A stretch of DNA of 34,183 nucleotides from Candidatus Poseidonia sp. Lineage in GTDB: Archaea; Thermoplasmatota; Poseidoniia; Poseidoniales; Poseidoniaceae. Shown piece after piece: positions 1 to 9,181 of this stretch. The stretch is taken from assembly GCA_030827475.1 (NCBI GenBank), contig JAUREJ010000020.1, forward strand, positions 1 to 34,183, written 5' to 3'. The notes beneath the pieces were generated by a model, which did not search any database, was not told where the DNA came from, and saw only the letters and a list, made by a program, of their open reading frames with translations. The position numbers and the translations under genes were made by a program. Numbering within the stretch: the first letter of the stretch is position 1; every line of letters begins with the position of its first letter.

Positions 1-167
1 AAGATGTCCACTTGAAGACCAAGGTGACCGAAGAAGCGACCTTGGTTCACTTGACCGTCCAGGACGGTGATCACCCCGACCTTGTTCGTGAACTTCCGCT
101 GCCGCTCAACGCCGCCTCAACGCTTGAAGCAACCTTCAGCGAGGGACGCCTTCACCTGCGTTGGTGA
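1..167 (+). CDS. C-terminal end of a small heat-shock (Hsp20/alpha-crystallin-like) protein, partial
   Basis: An open frame enters from the left edge (first full codon at base 3) and ends at TGA 165-167, giving 54 residues. The pattern is beta-rich: hydrophobic residues alternate, then comes an ELPLPLN segment, a LEATFSEG segment and a final LHLRW. This resembles the end of an alpha-crystallin or CS domain, where the chain runs 'LP...v....i.A...dG.L.i'. In that family the domain forms a beta-sandwich holdase that binds unfolding proteins in the cytosol. The stop lies one base from the stop of the convergent giant gene on the minus strand. Only the tail is visible, so total length, start and promoter are unknown. 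Another beta-sandwich protein is possible, and the assignment is tentative. Confidence 0.5.
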   Translation, partial: DVHLKTKVTEEATLVHLTVQDGDHPDLVRELPLPLNAASTLEATFSEGRLHLRW

Positions 168-168
168 G

Positions 169-3100
169 TCACCGCTGAGGCACCGATTGCATCTGCGAAA
201 TCTCACCGCTCATGCGGTTGAGGGCTTGGACAGCAACCTGTTGATGCTGCGGACCCATCTCTTCACGGCTGTAGCGTGCCATCTCAAACGTGTTGTCAAG
301 AGCGGTCAACGCTTCTTCGGAGACACCTTCAAGGGCTTGCCGGATGGCAAACTCAAACTCTCGAACCGTCTCAAAGTCGCGACGGAGGAAGCCACGTTGC
401 TGCAACAAAGCACAGAGATCCTGGTAACAGGTGAAAATCGCTTCTCGGGTTGCGTCACCGGCTGCAAGCAGCTCTGCGGTGTAGGCAAAGACTTCAGCAG
501 CATCCTTCAGAAGGTCATCAGCGGCCTTCCTGCGTCGGTAGAGCACGACACCTCCGGCCGCCAACGCTGCAATGAGGGCCACGATGGCGTAGGACCACCA
601 TGGCGTTGCGACCTGCTCAGCTTCATAGGAATAAGAGGGGGCGAACCCTTGATCTCTGAGAAGTTTGAAGGCTTGAAGCGACTGGTTTGAGAGCCTGGCG
701 TCTTGAACGATGATGTCCATCGTCAATTCACCCCAAGTCTCAACATCCCCGTAAGGCGGGTTCGCATTGAAATCGATATCGATCTCTCCGTTGCTGTCGC
801 TCTTCCATGTCTTCGAAGCCAATGGGAGGGAATTGGTGTCGTTGTACAAATAGACCGAAACGCCGATACCTTCCAATCCTGCTCGGGTGTCTTGGGCGAC
901 GATGAAGACGGTACCGCCCACCTTTTCTTGGCTGCCCTCGACCACCTCGAGAAGCTCAACCGTGATGTCAGCGTTCACCTGAACGAACATCAATTTGCTG
1001 ACGCTTGCAGCGTTGAGGTACCTGCTGTCGTTTCGAGCGACGTCCACATGGAAGTACTGGGAGCCAATATCAAGCCAATACGGTGCGGTTGAGGACAAAG
1101 CAAAGTTTCCGTTGGCCCACGTCACGCTGGTGCTTGGGAAACAACGGGCGCCTTCGCGTTCGTTGGCGCAATCCGAACCGTTACCGATGCTGACCAGGAG
1201 GTCCTCAAAGACCTCTCCGGAACCGCCGACTTCTTGAACGGATCCGACAAAGTAAACCGGTGCAAACACGCTGTCAGAACGCGTGACCCAAGACGTGGAT
1301 TGGTTGGTATCGATGAGAATTTGGAGATTCGACCACACATGAACGGTTGACGAGGCAGACGCAGCAAGATGCGCTTGCGTGCCTTCGAAATCGACACGGA
1401 GCGTGTGCTCGCCTCGGTCAAGGTCCATGGTGACCGGCACGGTCGCACTCCAAACGCCATCCGCACCCGTTGTCGTTGTGAACAACACCACGCCGTCGAG
1501 GCTCACCACCAGCGACTCACCAACCAGGCCGTCACGGTCAACGGTGTCAAAGTCGTAGAGTCGGCCGCTGATCTCCCAAGTGTCGCCGCGAGTTGCGTCA
1601 ATGCCGTCCTCAAAGAGCAGGGTCACCCATGCTCGGTGAGAAAGGAAGAAGGAAACGTTACCCACGTCGCCTCGATAGTAGCCTTGGGGAGCCACCTCAG
1701 CATACAAGGTACGGTCGCCGAAGTCAAAGATGTCGGGCACGGTCCATTCGTAGACGAAGTTGCCCGCCCCATCGGTTTGCACCGTTGAAAGAACGATGCC
1801 TTCGACCACGAGTTGGACCTGATGGTCGGCCACACCCGTGAGTTGGTTGTCAACGACCGAACCGGAAATAGTCACGGTTTCGTTCACGGCAACGGGAGTT
1901 GTAATCTCAACGGTCACGAGCACCGGGCTGTAAATCTCCCAAAGTCCCGTTGCGTTGCTCGGCAAGTAGGCGGTTGTCCCGATGAAACGGGTTTCAAGCG
2001 CCACCGGACCCAGCGGAGCGTCGGCCGGCACGGGGTGAACCGCTGTGAAGAGCCCGCTTGCGTCGGTGGTGGTGTTGGTGAGCCAAACGCCGCCGAGCCA
2101 CACCTCAACGGTCAGGTTTCCAAGAGGGTTATCCACCACGTCGAGCAAACGCCCTTGGATGGTCATCGTCGTCTCACGGTCGGCGTCGCCGGTGCCGGTG
2201 ATCAGGAGAATCTTGGTCGGGACGCTGACGTTGAAATCGACCGTTGCTGAACTCGGCAAGTAGTATTCGGGGTTGTTGATGTCACCGAAGCCAACGGGGT
2301 CAACCCATTCTCGACCGCCACGGAATTCCACGCCAATTTGATGCGGGCCTGCGGCCGTGTTTTCCGGCAGGACATAGGCGAAGGTGAACGTGCCGTCGCT
2401 GCTGTTCGTTTCCATGCTCGCAACGGGAATACCGTCGATGAGCAGGTGAACCACCCCGCTGGCGTTGAGCCCGTTGCGTTGCAGGGGCAGACCCAAATCA
2501 TCGAGCAAGTGTCCGTTCACAACCAGCGTATCGCCTGCGGTCAACACGTCGGGCGCACTGGTGATGGTCGTCTGGGTTGCCCCAAGAACAACGAATTTCG
2601 TGGTGGCGTTCGTGCCCACGAGGCCCGTGGTTCCTGCGATGCCCCCGTACGCAGCGTGAATGTCTGCAGGTCCAACGCTCGTGTTGGCGGGGACCGTTAA
2701 GTTCCCCCAGGCTGTTCCGTTCGCTGCGGTCAAAACCGTGATTTGAACAGGAGAAGCGTCACCAAGCGTTGCTGTCAAGGAGACAACGATGCTCTGGTTT
2801 GCCAACGGCAAGCCTTGATTGTCCCGCAACAACACCGTGAAATCGACCACATCACCGCGCTCGGTTCGGTCGTTGAGCGAGGGTTGACCGATGCCGTCCA
2901 GCGTTGGTTTGATGAAGTTCATGACCGAAAAGCCTCGGGAGTCAAAGGTGGTGTTGTTCAGAGAACCGACGTAAAAGTTGACGTTCGGGATGTAAGACAC
3001 TTCAATGAGGTGGGTTCCTGCGGCAAACGTCTCGCTAAGACGAAGGGTGGCGTTCCAGTAGCCACCGGCCCCGACGGCCCCGCCCGTCATGGTGAATCCA

Positions 3101-6100
3101 GAGGGAAGTCCATCGATGGAGAACAGAACATTGGCGTTCGGCAACGTGGTTCCGTCGCGCTGCTCCAATCCCGATCCGTTGTCGGAGAGCAATTGTCCGC
3201 TCACGTTGAACGAAGTTCCTGCGACCGGGTTCGCCGTGATGTTGTCCACGACCATGAAGGTCAGCGAGCGCACCGTGATGCTCGTCAAGTTGGCGCTCGT
3301 GGCGAGCAAATCGCTAGATCCGTTGTAAACGAATTGAACAACGATGAGTCCAAGTGGATGGTCGTAAGGAACGGTGTAACTGAAGTTCGCAAAGCCTTCT
3401 GCGTCGGTTGTTGTGGGCGAAAGCCAGGATTCGTGGAATTGCATCCCCACCTCATAACTTGACAGCGGGGCAAACATGTCGGACGCTTCGACGAGTTTCG
3501 CCGACATGTTCACCGTGTTTCCGCGGTTGATGACCACGGCGTTCAGCGGTACGAGGTTTTCAAGACGGGAGACCCCCATGACTTGAATCGCCGCTTGAGC
3601 CGTATCGGTCAAGTAAAACGGCGAAGATTCGTTGACAACCGTGATGACCAAGGTGTGTGGACCTCGCGTCGTTCCGTTGTTGGAGGTGTCGGTGGGCACG
3701 CTCATGTTGAATGTCCCGTTGCTCGAGGTGGCGTAGTTGCTCAAGAGCAACTCCTCAGGGTTTTCGAGCCAAAACACGTTCAACCGAACCGACGAAATGA
3801 GGGGTCGGCTTCCGTTTTCGGCATCTTCAACCTGACCGGCGACGTTGAACGGTACGCCAGCCGTAACGGTTGCAGGAACACTAACGATATTGATGCTGCT
3901 CGTGACTTGGACGGTGACGTTGATGATGGAAAAATTCCCGTAGCGCCGCGTGTTGCCCGCAGCCAAGGCTGCACTCAAATCGTCTTGAACGACCATGGCG
4001 ACGTCGTAGTACCCCGGTGCAATTCCCGAGGGCGTGAAGGTGTGGGTTGCGTTGCCTTCAGCATCGGAACTCACGGTTGCGAGCGTGGTGTTTGTGTTGC
4101 CGTAGTCCCAGATGAACTCGACCGGTGCAGACGACACGTTCGAGCCGTCGCCGATGTCGGTGATCTTTGCCGTGAAATCAACCGAGGTGTTCATCTCAAC
4201 GATGTACACCGGGCGCTCGGCTTCAACCACCACTTCGGTCACCAAACCACCGGAGACGGAGATTTGTGTCGGTGGAGAAGGCGGTTGGGCAGGGTCGACG
4301 TAGGCGTAATAGGCCCCTCCGGGAGGTGCGAGGGTCAGGAAGTCGAAGTCAAGAACGATGTCGTAAACACCGGAAGGAAGGAACGTCGGCATGATGATCG
4401 GGATGTCGAACGCCCCCGTCGTGTTGTTCAGCGAAGCTTGTGCAAGGTCAATGGGACCTTCGTCGGTGACCATAGACACGAGGATGCGGGTATCGTTGTT
4501 GACCACAGGCGTCAAGTGAACGGAGTCAAAAATGTCCCCGAACACCCGCGTGGTGTTGCCCATGTAGGTCCAATCTTGGCCGATGGAGAGGTTCCAATCG
4601 ATGTCGGCTTGAACCCGCATGGAACCGTTGCCCGTTGAGGGCTGGTAGAAATTCGAGCCGTTAAAGGAGAGATCGATGGGATAATCGCCAGCAAAGAGGT
4701 TGGAAGCGAGGGAGACCACGGTCTGGATGTTGTCCGTATCCGGGTCCACCGTGGTGTTGAACCATGAACCGTTGAAACTGAAATCATAATTTCCGAGGGT
4801 ATTGGGTGCGGCAGAAACACCGCGGTGGTCGTTGACTTGAACCGTCACGCTTGCACCTTGCCCGCGAATCTGCGCCGATTCTTCGACCACGAAGGTGAGG
4901 AAGCCGCGCAGGAAGTGGGGCGTTCCCGTGCTCGTGTTTGCATCGTCGGTGGCCGGAAGACTTGACGGGAAGAAGCGGAGTCGCGTCTCAATCTCTCCGG
5001 CAGCCACCATCAAAACGGTGGGCAAGAGGTACTGGATCGCGAACGTTCCCGTGACGCTGATGTTGAAGACTTCCAGCCAAGAATCACCCGACCCGTTCGC
5101 CCGAATTGCGAATTGCAGGTCTCCAGAAAGGGCGACGGGTGAAGCGCTGATGGACAGGGCCGAGCCGTTGACCCATACATTATCGTTCAACAAGAGGATG
5201 CTGCTGTTCGTGAGCGGCCCCTCAATGGTGGCCGTGAGGTTCGGAGCATCGGTGACGTTCAGAACAATCGAGGACGTTGTGGGCAAGAGGTGGAAGGTCG
5301 CGGGCGTTGAACCACTGACCGAAGCGTCCTGCCATCCGGAAAAGCCCAGCGTGGCAGAGAGGTTTCCTCGGGTTTCTTGTTCGCTCAGATTCAACGAGAT
5401 GGTCCATGCGCCGCTGGCATCGGTTTGGGCCGAGAAATTCTGAACGCCGTCAACGGACGAGGTGTAATTCAACCAGACGGTTTGGGCGGGGAGGGCACTG
5501 AATTCTTCGGTCGGCTGGTTTGCCAACATCAGCATCCCTTCCAGCACCGTGGTCGCACCCGCTCCGGCGACGGGAGCGTTGATCGGTTGCGGCGCCGTGA
5601 GAACCACCGTGGAGTTGTCGGTAAGGTTGACATAGCCGTCGTAGATGACCCCGTCGTTCGAGACATAACCGGATTGTTTGTGCTCGATAACGATGTTGTG
5701 CATGCCGGGGGCCGTTGGAGCTGAGGGGAAGCCGGTCAGCGTGAAGGTCCCGTTGGCGTCGGTCACGTTCTGCTCAAGCTGCCGTTCCAAGGTGCCACCG
5801 AATCCGGGCACGAACTCAGCGTCGGCCACGGGGGTGAGGTAGCCCAACACCTCGATGTTGGGGATGGGCGTGCCGTTGGCAGCGTAGCGGAGTTGACCGG
5901 TGACGGTCACGGTTTGGGTCCCATCTCGGCTGAGGGTGAAGTTGGACACGGTCTGGTTGACAATTTCAATCTCTTCGGCTGGAGGACAAGGGTCAAAGGC
6001 AACCCATCCCAGATCGGTGTTCCCGTTCGCAGCGTTTTGTTGCAGACGAACCTCGGACCATGTCGCTGCGTTGTTGGCGTAAACGGCATACCCGTCGCCG

Positions 6101-9100
6101 GTCCAAGCTCCGCCGATGTAACCGGTCACCTGGCGAGCAGGGAGGCCAGCAAGGCGGGCCATCGTGACGAAGACGGTGTTGAATTCTCGGCACGAACCTT
6201 CCTTGATCGCTTCAAGGATGTTTTGGCTCACGTCAACAGGAGAGATGGTTCCGGAAGTGTTGTAATTCCGCTTGAATTCAGTGGTGGCGTTGCCGTTGAT
6301 GATGAAATCCTCCAGCGCAAGGGCAGAACTGTAGGCATCCGTTGCGCCAGATTCGCTAATGATGGCGTTGGTGATGTTGTAGACCACCGACATGGGGTCG
6401 CTTGGGTCCTTGAAGCGAACATCGGTCAGCAACTCATACGGGAAACCTTGACCGGGAACGGTCGTGGCGGCGAGGGTTGACCAGTCGAAATAATACTCCG
6501 GTTGCTTGTAAATGACCTGATCAATCGCCCCGGTTTCTGCAGTGAGGATGTGGGTGTCGTTGGAGCGTGTGATGTTTGAAGAGACTTCGAAGTAAAACGA
6601 GATGTTGGAATACGATGCGGGCGCAGGTATCTGACCTCCAGTAATCGGTTGAGAGAACTTCACGTTCCACTCAACGGTGTCGTTTGCGAACGAAGTCGCG
6701 GCAAGGTGGGTGAAGTTCTCCATCGGCAAGGGAATTTGCTGCGCTGGATGGACGCTGGCGAGGTGAGCGTACGTGGTTCCGGTGTAGAAGTCGTTGGTGA
6801 CGGTACGCCATCGCCGGTCGAGGTTGAGATCGACCGTGCCCGAGGTGTTGTTAGCCCAGAACACGATGCCGTTGGTCATGGCATCGTCCGATGGGTCCCA
6901 TGGGTCAAACGGTGCACCTGCACAGTCAACGAACCAGAAGATTTCGGGACATTCCTGACCGTCAAGCATGCCCCCACCGTCCGTATCAGGATTGGTCCAA
7001 TCCGTGCCCGTTTGGTTTTCAACAGCATCGGGAATACCGTCCCCGTCAAAGTCATCGGGTTGGATGTCGTCGCTGGGGTCGTTCTCTGGGTTGGTCCCGT
7101 CGAAGTATTCCGTGCGGTCGCCCACACCACCTTGGTCCGTGTCAAACGAAGAGGAGGAGGTGACCCAAATGTCGGTTGAACCGTTGCTAATACCGATGTA
7201 GATCAGGTCGCATCCAGTGGTGTTTTCGAAGTAATTGTTCAAGCCGTCCCCGTCGTCGTCCAGAAGGTTGGTGCACGGTTCGTTGGGGTCCGTGTTGTCT
7301 TGAACTTCGTCAAAGTCGCTTACTCCGTCTCCGTCGGAATCCGCCAAACTCGGGTTGGAGAACCACCCAAAGGTGCCGAGCAACTCCTGCCAGTCGGCAA
7401 GGCCGTCCTCGTCGGTGTCTTCGTAGTCGTCATCGCAGTACTGCTGGGTGGTCCCAATCGTGCCTGCGTTGATGGCGTCGGTGTGACAGAACGAACCGTT
7501 ACGGTTTGCGACTTGGGTGGTTGAGGCCTCGGAGGACGGCCCGTTTGACACGCCCTGCAGAATGTTGTTGACCACCGTCGCATAACCGAAGGATTCCCAC
7601 GTCCCCGAGACGTTGTACCATCCGACACCTCCCGCTGGATTGAAACCAGAACCGTCGCCGACTTCAATCCGATTTGCGCTGAGGGATTGGACAAAGGTCG
7701 TCTCAAAGTTCACCAGCGAATCGCAAGGGTCTGTGCTGTGGCTGATGTTTCGTTCGTCCCCGTCGTTCACGCCACCGAAATCCGTGTCGGCGACGTTCCA
7801 AAGGGTACACGTCAGGTTTTCTTCCCAATTCTGAATGCCGTCACCGTCTTCATCACCAGCATCTTCTCGGCGAGTCGGATCGGTCTCGCCGGGGTCAAGT
7901 TGCCCGTTGAAGTTCGTGTCTTCTTCGCCATCGTCAAAGGCGTCACCGTCGGTGTTGTTGTTTCGGGGGTCGCTGGCTTGGGCGGGGTTGCCGTAGGCGC
8001 CGTTGACCTCAACACCGTCGTTGATACCGTCGTTATCGGTGTCGGCCGAGGTGGGGTCGGTGAGCAGCGTCAAGGCTTCATAGGAATCGTTCAATCCGTC
8101 ACCGTCGGTGTCAGCGCGGATGGGACTGGTCGAGGTCACGCCGTCAACTTCGGCCGTGTACGTTGCGCACGCACCCGGGCCGATGCCTTGGACGGGATCG
8201 CAAGGCGAGGTGGTTTCGGTCACGATGCCGTCGGGGCCGTTGCGGAAACAGGGCGATGAGCCGCACATGGTCGTCCACGTGGGGTTGACGTACTCCATGA
8301 GGTTCACCAGGCCGTCACCGTCAGGGTCGCCATTGGGTCCATCTGCGTTCGATGGAGACGTTGCGTTCAGGCCGTTGGCAGCTTCCCAGCCGTCGGGCAT
8401 GCCGTCGCCGTCGGTATCCCAACCTGCGGGGTCTTCATCAGCGATGCCATCACCGTCGTCGTCGTCACTGAGACAATCAGCGTCACCGTCGCCGTCGGAA
8501 TCCGCTGCATCGACAAAGCCGTCTTTGTCGTCGTCAAAACCGTTGGCGCAGATGTTGCCCACGGGGTCCTCGTCACAGAGAATGACGTTGCCGTTGCCGT
8601 CGGAGCCAGCAGCACCGCAGGCAGGCTGGTTGAATTGCATCGCATCTTCTTCGTTCCAGTCGTTCACCGGAATCGTTCCGTTCCACCAAACCCCGTTGTC
8701 CAAGACGGAGGTGGTTTGGCTGTTGTCCCAACCGGTTGGTTGGAGGTAAAGGTATTCTTGGAGGTTCGACATGCCGTCACCGTCAGGGTCAGCGACTGCA
8801 CCGTCCATGCCGTTGGAGGAAAGCGGGTCAAGCCCGTACTTCCATTCCCACCCGTCGGGAAGGCCGTCGTTGTCCGAATCCGGGTCGTTCGGTTGGGTGT
8901 TCATCAGGTATTCCAAGCCGTAGGTGAGCCCATCCCCGTCTTGATCGGAGGCAGCCTGCACGTCGACTGCTGCGTATTGGATGGCCGTGAGCGTCGAAAA
9001 GACCATCAAAGCGGTGAGAAAGAGGGACTGCGCCGCTTTTTTGCGTTCCGCAGGAGAAAAACGAGGCGCGGCCGAAGAGGTGTTTGAGCCTGTCAGCATG

Positions 9101-9108
9101 GTTCTCAC
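169..9108 (-). CDS. Giant membrane-anchored surface protein: Ca-binding repeats, transglutaminase-like domain, Ig-like repeats, DUF4129-like tail
   Basis: 2979 residues. The N-terminus has a basic stretch (ERKK) and a hydrophobic signal segment at about 28-52. Residues 55-745 carry about 19 thrombospondin-type-3-like calcium motifs (DxDxDG). Residues about 900-1045 resemble a transglutaminase core: Cys973 in GSCREF, then [13 protein letters not shown] and Asp1039 in AFDP. The position of the catalytic His (two before Trp1017) is Ala1015. Residues about 1060-2820 are repeated Ig-like or carboxypeptidase-regulatory-like beta domains rich in N-x-S/T sequons. A membrane helix lies at about 2838-2858 followed by RRR. 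The cytosolic tail (about 2870-2955) resembles DUF4129, ending its core with MARYS. The GTG start at 9108 lies 26 bases from a TATA-like box. ATG 9099 is an alternative, three residues shorter. The likely role is a glycosylated cell-surface or adhesion protein; the function is not known. Confidence 0.85.
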   Translation of the reverse strand: MRTMLTGSNTSSAAPRFSPAERKKAAQSLFLTALMVFSTLTAIQYAAVDVQAASDQDGDGLTYGLEYLMNTQPNDPDSDNDGLPDGWEWKYGLDPLSSNGMDGAVADPDGDGMSNLQEYLYLQPTGWDNSQTTSVLDNGVWWNGTIPVNDWNEEDAMQFNQPACGAAGSDGNGNVILCDEDPVGNICANGFDDDKDGFVDAADSDGDGDADCLSDDDDGDGIADEDPAGWDTDGDGMPDGWEAANGLNATSPSNADGPNGDPDGDGLVNLMEYVNPTWTTMCGSSPCFRNGPDGIVTETTSPCDPVQGIGPGACATYTAEVDGVTSTSPIRADTDGDGLNDSYEALTLLTDPTSADTDNDGINDGVEVNGAYGNPAQASDPRNNNTDGDAFDDGEEDTNFNGQLDPGETDPTRREDAGDEDGDGIQNWEENLTCTLWNVADTDFGGVNDGDERNISHSTDPCDSLVNFETTFVQSLSANRIEVGDGSGFNPAGGVGWYNVSGTWESFGYATVVNNILQGVSNGPSSEASTTQVANRNGSFCHTDAINAGTIGTTQQYCDDDYEDTDEDGLADWQELLGTFGWFSNPSLADSDGDGVSDFDEVQDNTDPNEPCTNLLDDDGDGLNNYFENTTGCDLIYIGISNGSTDIWVTSSSSFDTDQGGVGDRTEYFDGTNPENDPSDDIQPDDFDGDGIPDAVENQTGTDWTNPDTDGGGMLDGQECPEIFWFVDCAGAPFDPWDPSDDAMTNGIVFWANNTSGTVDLNLDRRWRTVTNDFYTGTTYAHLASVHPAQQIPLPMENFTHLAATSFANDTVEWNVKFSQPITGGQIPAPASYSNISFYFEVSSNITRSNDTHILTAETGAIDQVIYKQPEYYFDWSTLAATTVPGQGFPYELLTDVRFKDPSDPMSVVYNITNAIISESGATDAYSSALALEDFIINGNATTEFKRNYNTSGTISPVDVSQNILEAIKEGSCREFNTVFVTMARLAGLPARQVTGYIGGAWTGDGYAVYANNAATWSEVRLQQNAANGNTDLGWVAFDPCPPAEEIEIVNQTVSNFTLSRDGTQTVTVTGQLRYAANGTPIPNIEVLGYLTPVADAEFVPGFGGTLERQLEQNVTDANGTFTLTGFPSAPTAPGMHNIVIEHKQSGYVSNDGVIYDGYVNLTDNSTVVLTAPQPINAPVAGAGATTVLEGMLMLANQPTEEFSALPAQTVWLNYTSSVDGVQNFSAQTDASGAWTISLNLSEQETRGNLSATLGFSGWQDASVSGSTPATFHLLPTTSSIVLNVTDAPNLTATIEGPLTNSSILLLNDNVWVNGSALSISASPVALSGDLQFAIRANGSGDSWLEVFNISVTGTFAIQYLLPTVLMVAAGEIETRLRFFPSSLPATDDANTSTGTPHFLRGFLTFVVEESAQIRGQGASVTVQVNDHRGVSAAPNTLGNYDFSFNGSWFNTTVDPDTDNIQTVVSLASNLFAGDYPIDLSFNGSNFYQPSTGNGSMRVQADIDWNLSIGQDWTYMGNTTRVFGDIFDSVHLTPVVNNDTRILVSMVTDEGPIDLAQASLNNTTGAFDIPIIMPTFLPSGVYDIVLDFDFLTLAPPGGAYYAYVDPAQPPSPPTQISVSGGLVTEVVVEAERPVYIVEMNTSVDFTAKITDIGDGSNVSSAPVEFIWDYGNTNTTLATVSSDAEGNATHTFTPSGIAPGYYDVAMVVQDDLSAALAAGNTRRYGNFSIINVTVQVTSSINIVSVPATVTAGVPFNVAGQVEDAENGSRPLISSVRLNVFWLENPEELLLSNYATSSNGTFNMSVPTDTSNNGTTRGPHTLVITVVNESSPFYLTDTAQAAIQVMGVSRLENLVPLNAVVINRGNTVNMSAKLVEASDMFAPLSSYEVGMQFHESWLSPTTTDAEGFANFSYTVPYDHPLGLIVVQFVYNGSSDLLATSANLTSITVRSLTFMVVDNITANPVAGTSFNVSGQLLSDNGSGLEQRDGTTLPNANVLFSIDGLPSGFTMTGGAVGAGGYWNATLRLSETFAAGTHLIEVSYIPNVNFYVGSLNNTTFDSRGFSVMNFIKPTLDGIGQPSLNDRTERGDVVDFTVLLRDNQGLPLANQSIVVSLTATLGDASPVQITVLTAANGTAWGNLTVPANTSVGPADIHAAYGGIAGTTGLVGTNATTKFVVLGATQTTITSAPDVLTAGDTLVVNGHLLDDLGLPLQRNGLNASGVVHLLIDGIPVASMETNSSDGTFTFAYVLPENTAAGPHQIGVEFRGGREWVDPVGFGDINNPEYYLPSSATVDFNVSVPTKILLITGTGDADRETTMTIQGRLLDVVDNPLGNLTVEVWLGGVWLTNTTTDASGLFTAVHPVPADAPLGPVALETRFIGTTAYLPSNATGLWEIYSPVLVTVEITTPVAVNETVTISGSVVDNQLTGVADHQVQLVVEGIVLSTVQTDGAGNFVYEWTVPDIFDFGDRTLYAEVAPQGYYRGDVGNVSFFLSHRAWVTLLFEDGIDATRGDTWEISGRLYDFDTVDRDGLVGESLVVSLDGVVLFTTTTGADGVWSATVPVTMDLDRGEHTLRVDFEGTQAHLAASASSTVHVWSNLQILIDTNQSTSWVTRSDSVFAPVYFVGSVQEVGGSGEVFEDLLVSIGNGSDCANEREGARCFPSTSVTWANGNFALSSTAPYWLDIGSQYFHVDVARNDSRYLNAASVSKLMFVQVNADITVELLEVVEGSQEKVGGTVFIVAQDTRAGLEGIGVSVYLYNDTNSLPLASKTWKSDSNGEIDIDFNANPPYGDVETWGELTMDIIVQDARLSNQSLQAFKLLRDQGFAPSYSYEAEQVATPWWSYAIVALIAALAAGGVVLYRRRKAADDLLKDAAEVFAYTAELLAAGDATREAIFTCYQDLCALLQQRGFLRRDFETVREFEFAIRQALEGVSEEALTALDNTFEMARYSREEMGPQHQQVAVQALNRMSGEISQMQSVPQR
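6874..8946 (-). repeat. Calcium-binding (thrombospondin type 3-like) repeat array inside the giant surface gene
   Basis: Translation of this stretch shows about 19 acidic motifs of the form DxDxDG or close variants such as DTDGDG, DSDNDG and DPDGDG. Most are followed by a short helix-like segment with WE, YE or NxxE, as in thrombospondin type 3 and dockerin-like calcium repeats. The spacing is irregular, with Cys-containing inserts. At DNA level it reads as many imperfect copies of a GTC/GCC/ACC-rich word. By family knowledge such arrays bind many Ca2+ ions and stiffen extracellular stalks; seawater calcium would keep them loaded. Confidence 0.8.
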
Positions 9109-9130
9109 GCATCATGGTGCGTCTGATGCC

Positions 9131-9138
9131 TCATAAGG
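9131..9138 (-). promoter_or_regulatory. TATA-like box of the giant surface gene
   Basis: The minus strand reads CCTTATGA. Its centre is 26 bases upstream of the GTG at 9108, the spacing seen repeatedly in this window for apparently leaderless genes. It sits in the 73-base gap after the 984-aa gene, so the giant gene may have its own promoter as well as read-through. There is no strong Shine-Dalgarno. Confidence 0.45.
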
Positions 9139-9181
9139 GAAATGGTACGATGTTCATACAACCGTGGTTCAGGCCACGGGT

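Noticed and set aside
3583-4638. Long open frame on the plus strand opposite the giant surface gene
   Set aside because: It is antisense to a clearly coding beta-repeat protein, rich in Arg, Val and Gly as expected from the complementary strand, and has no promoter, ribosome site or recognisable domain. The same holds for the other long frames opposite the surface genes, lpdA, bkdB and nrdA.
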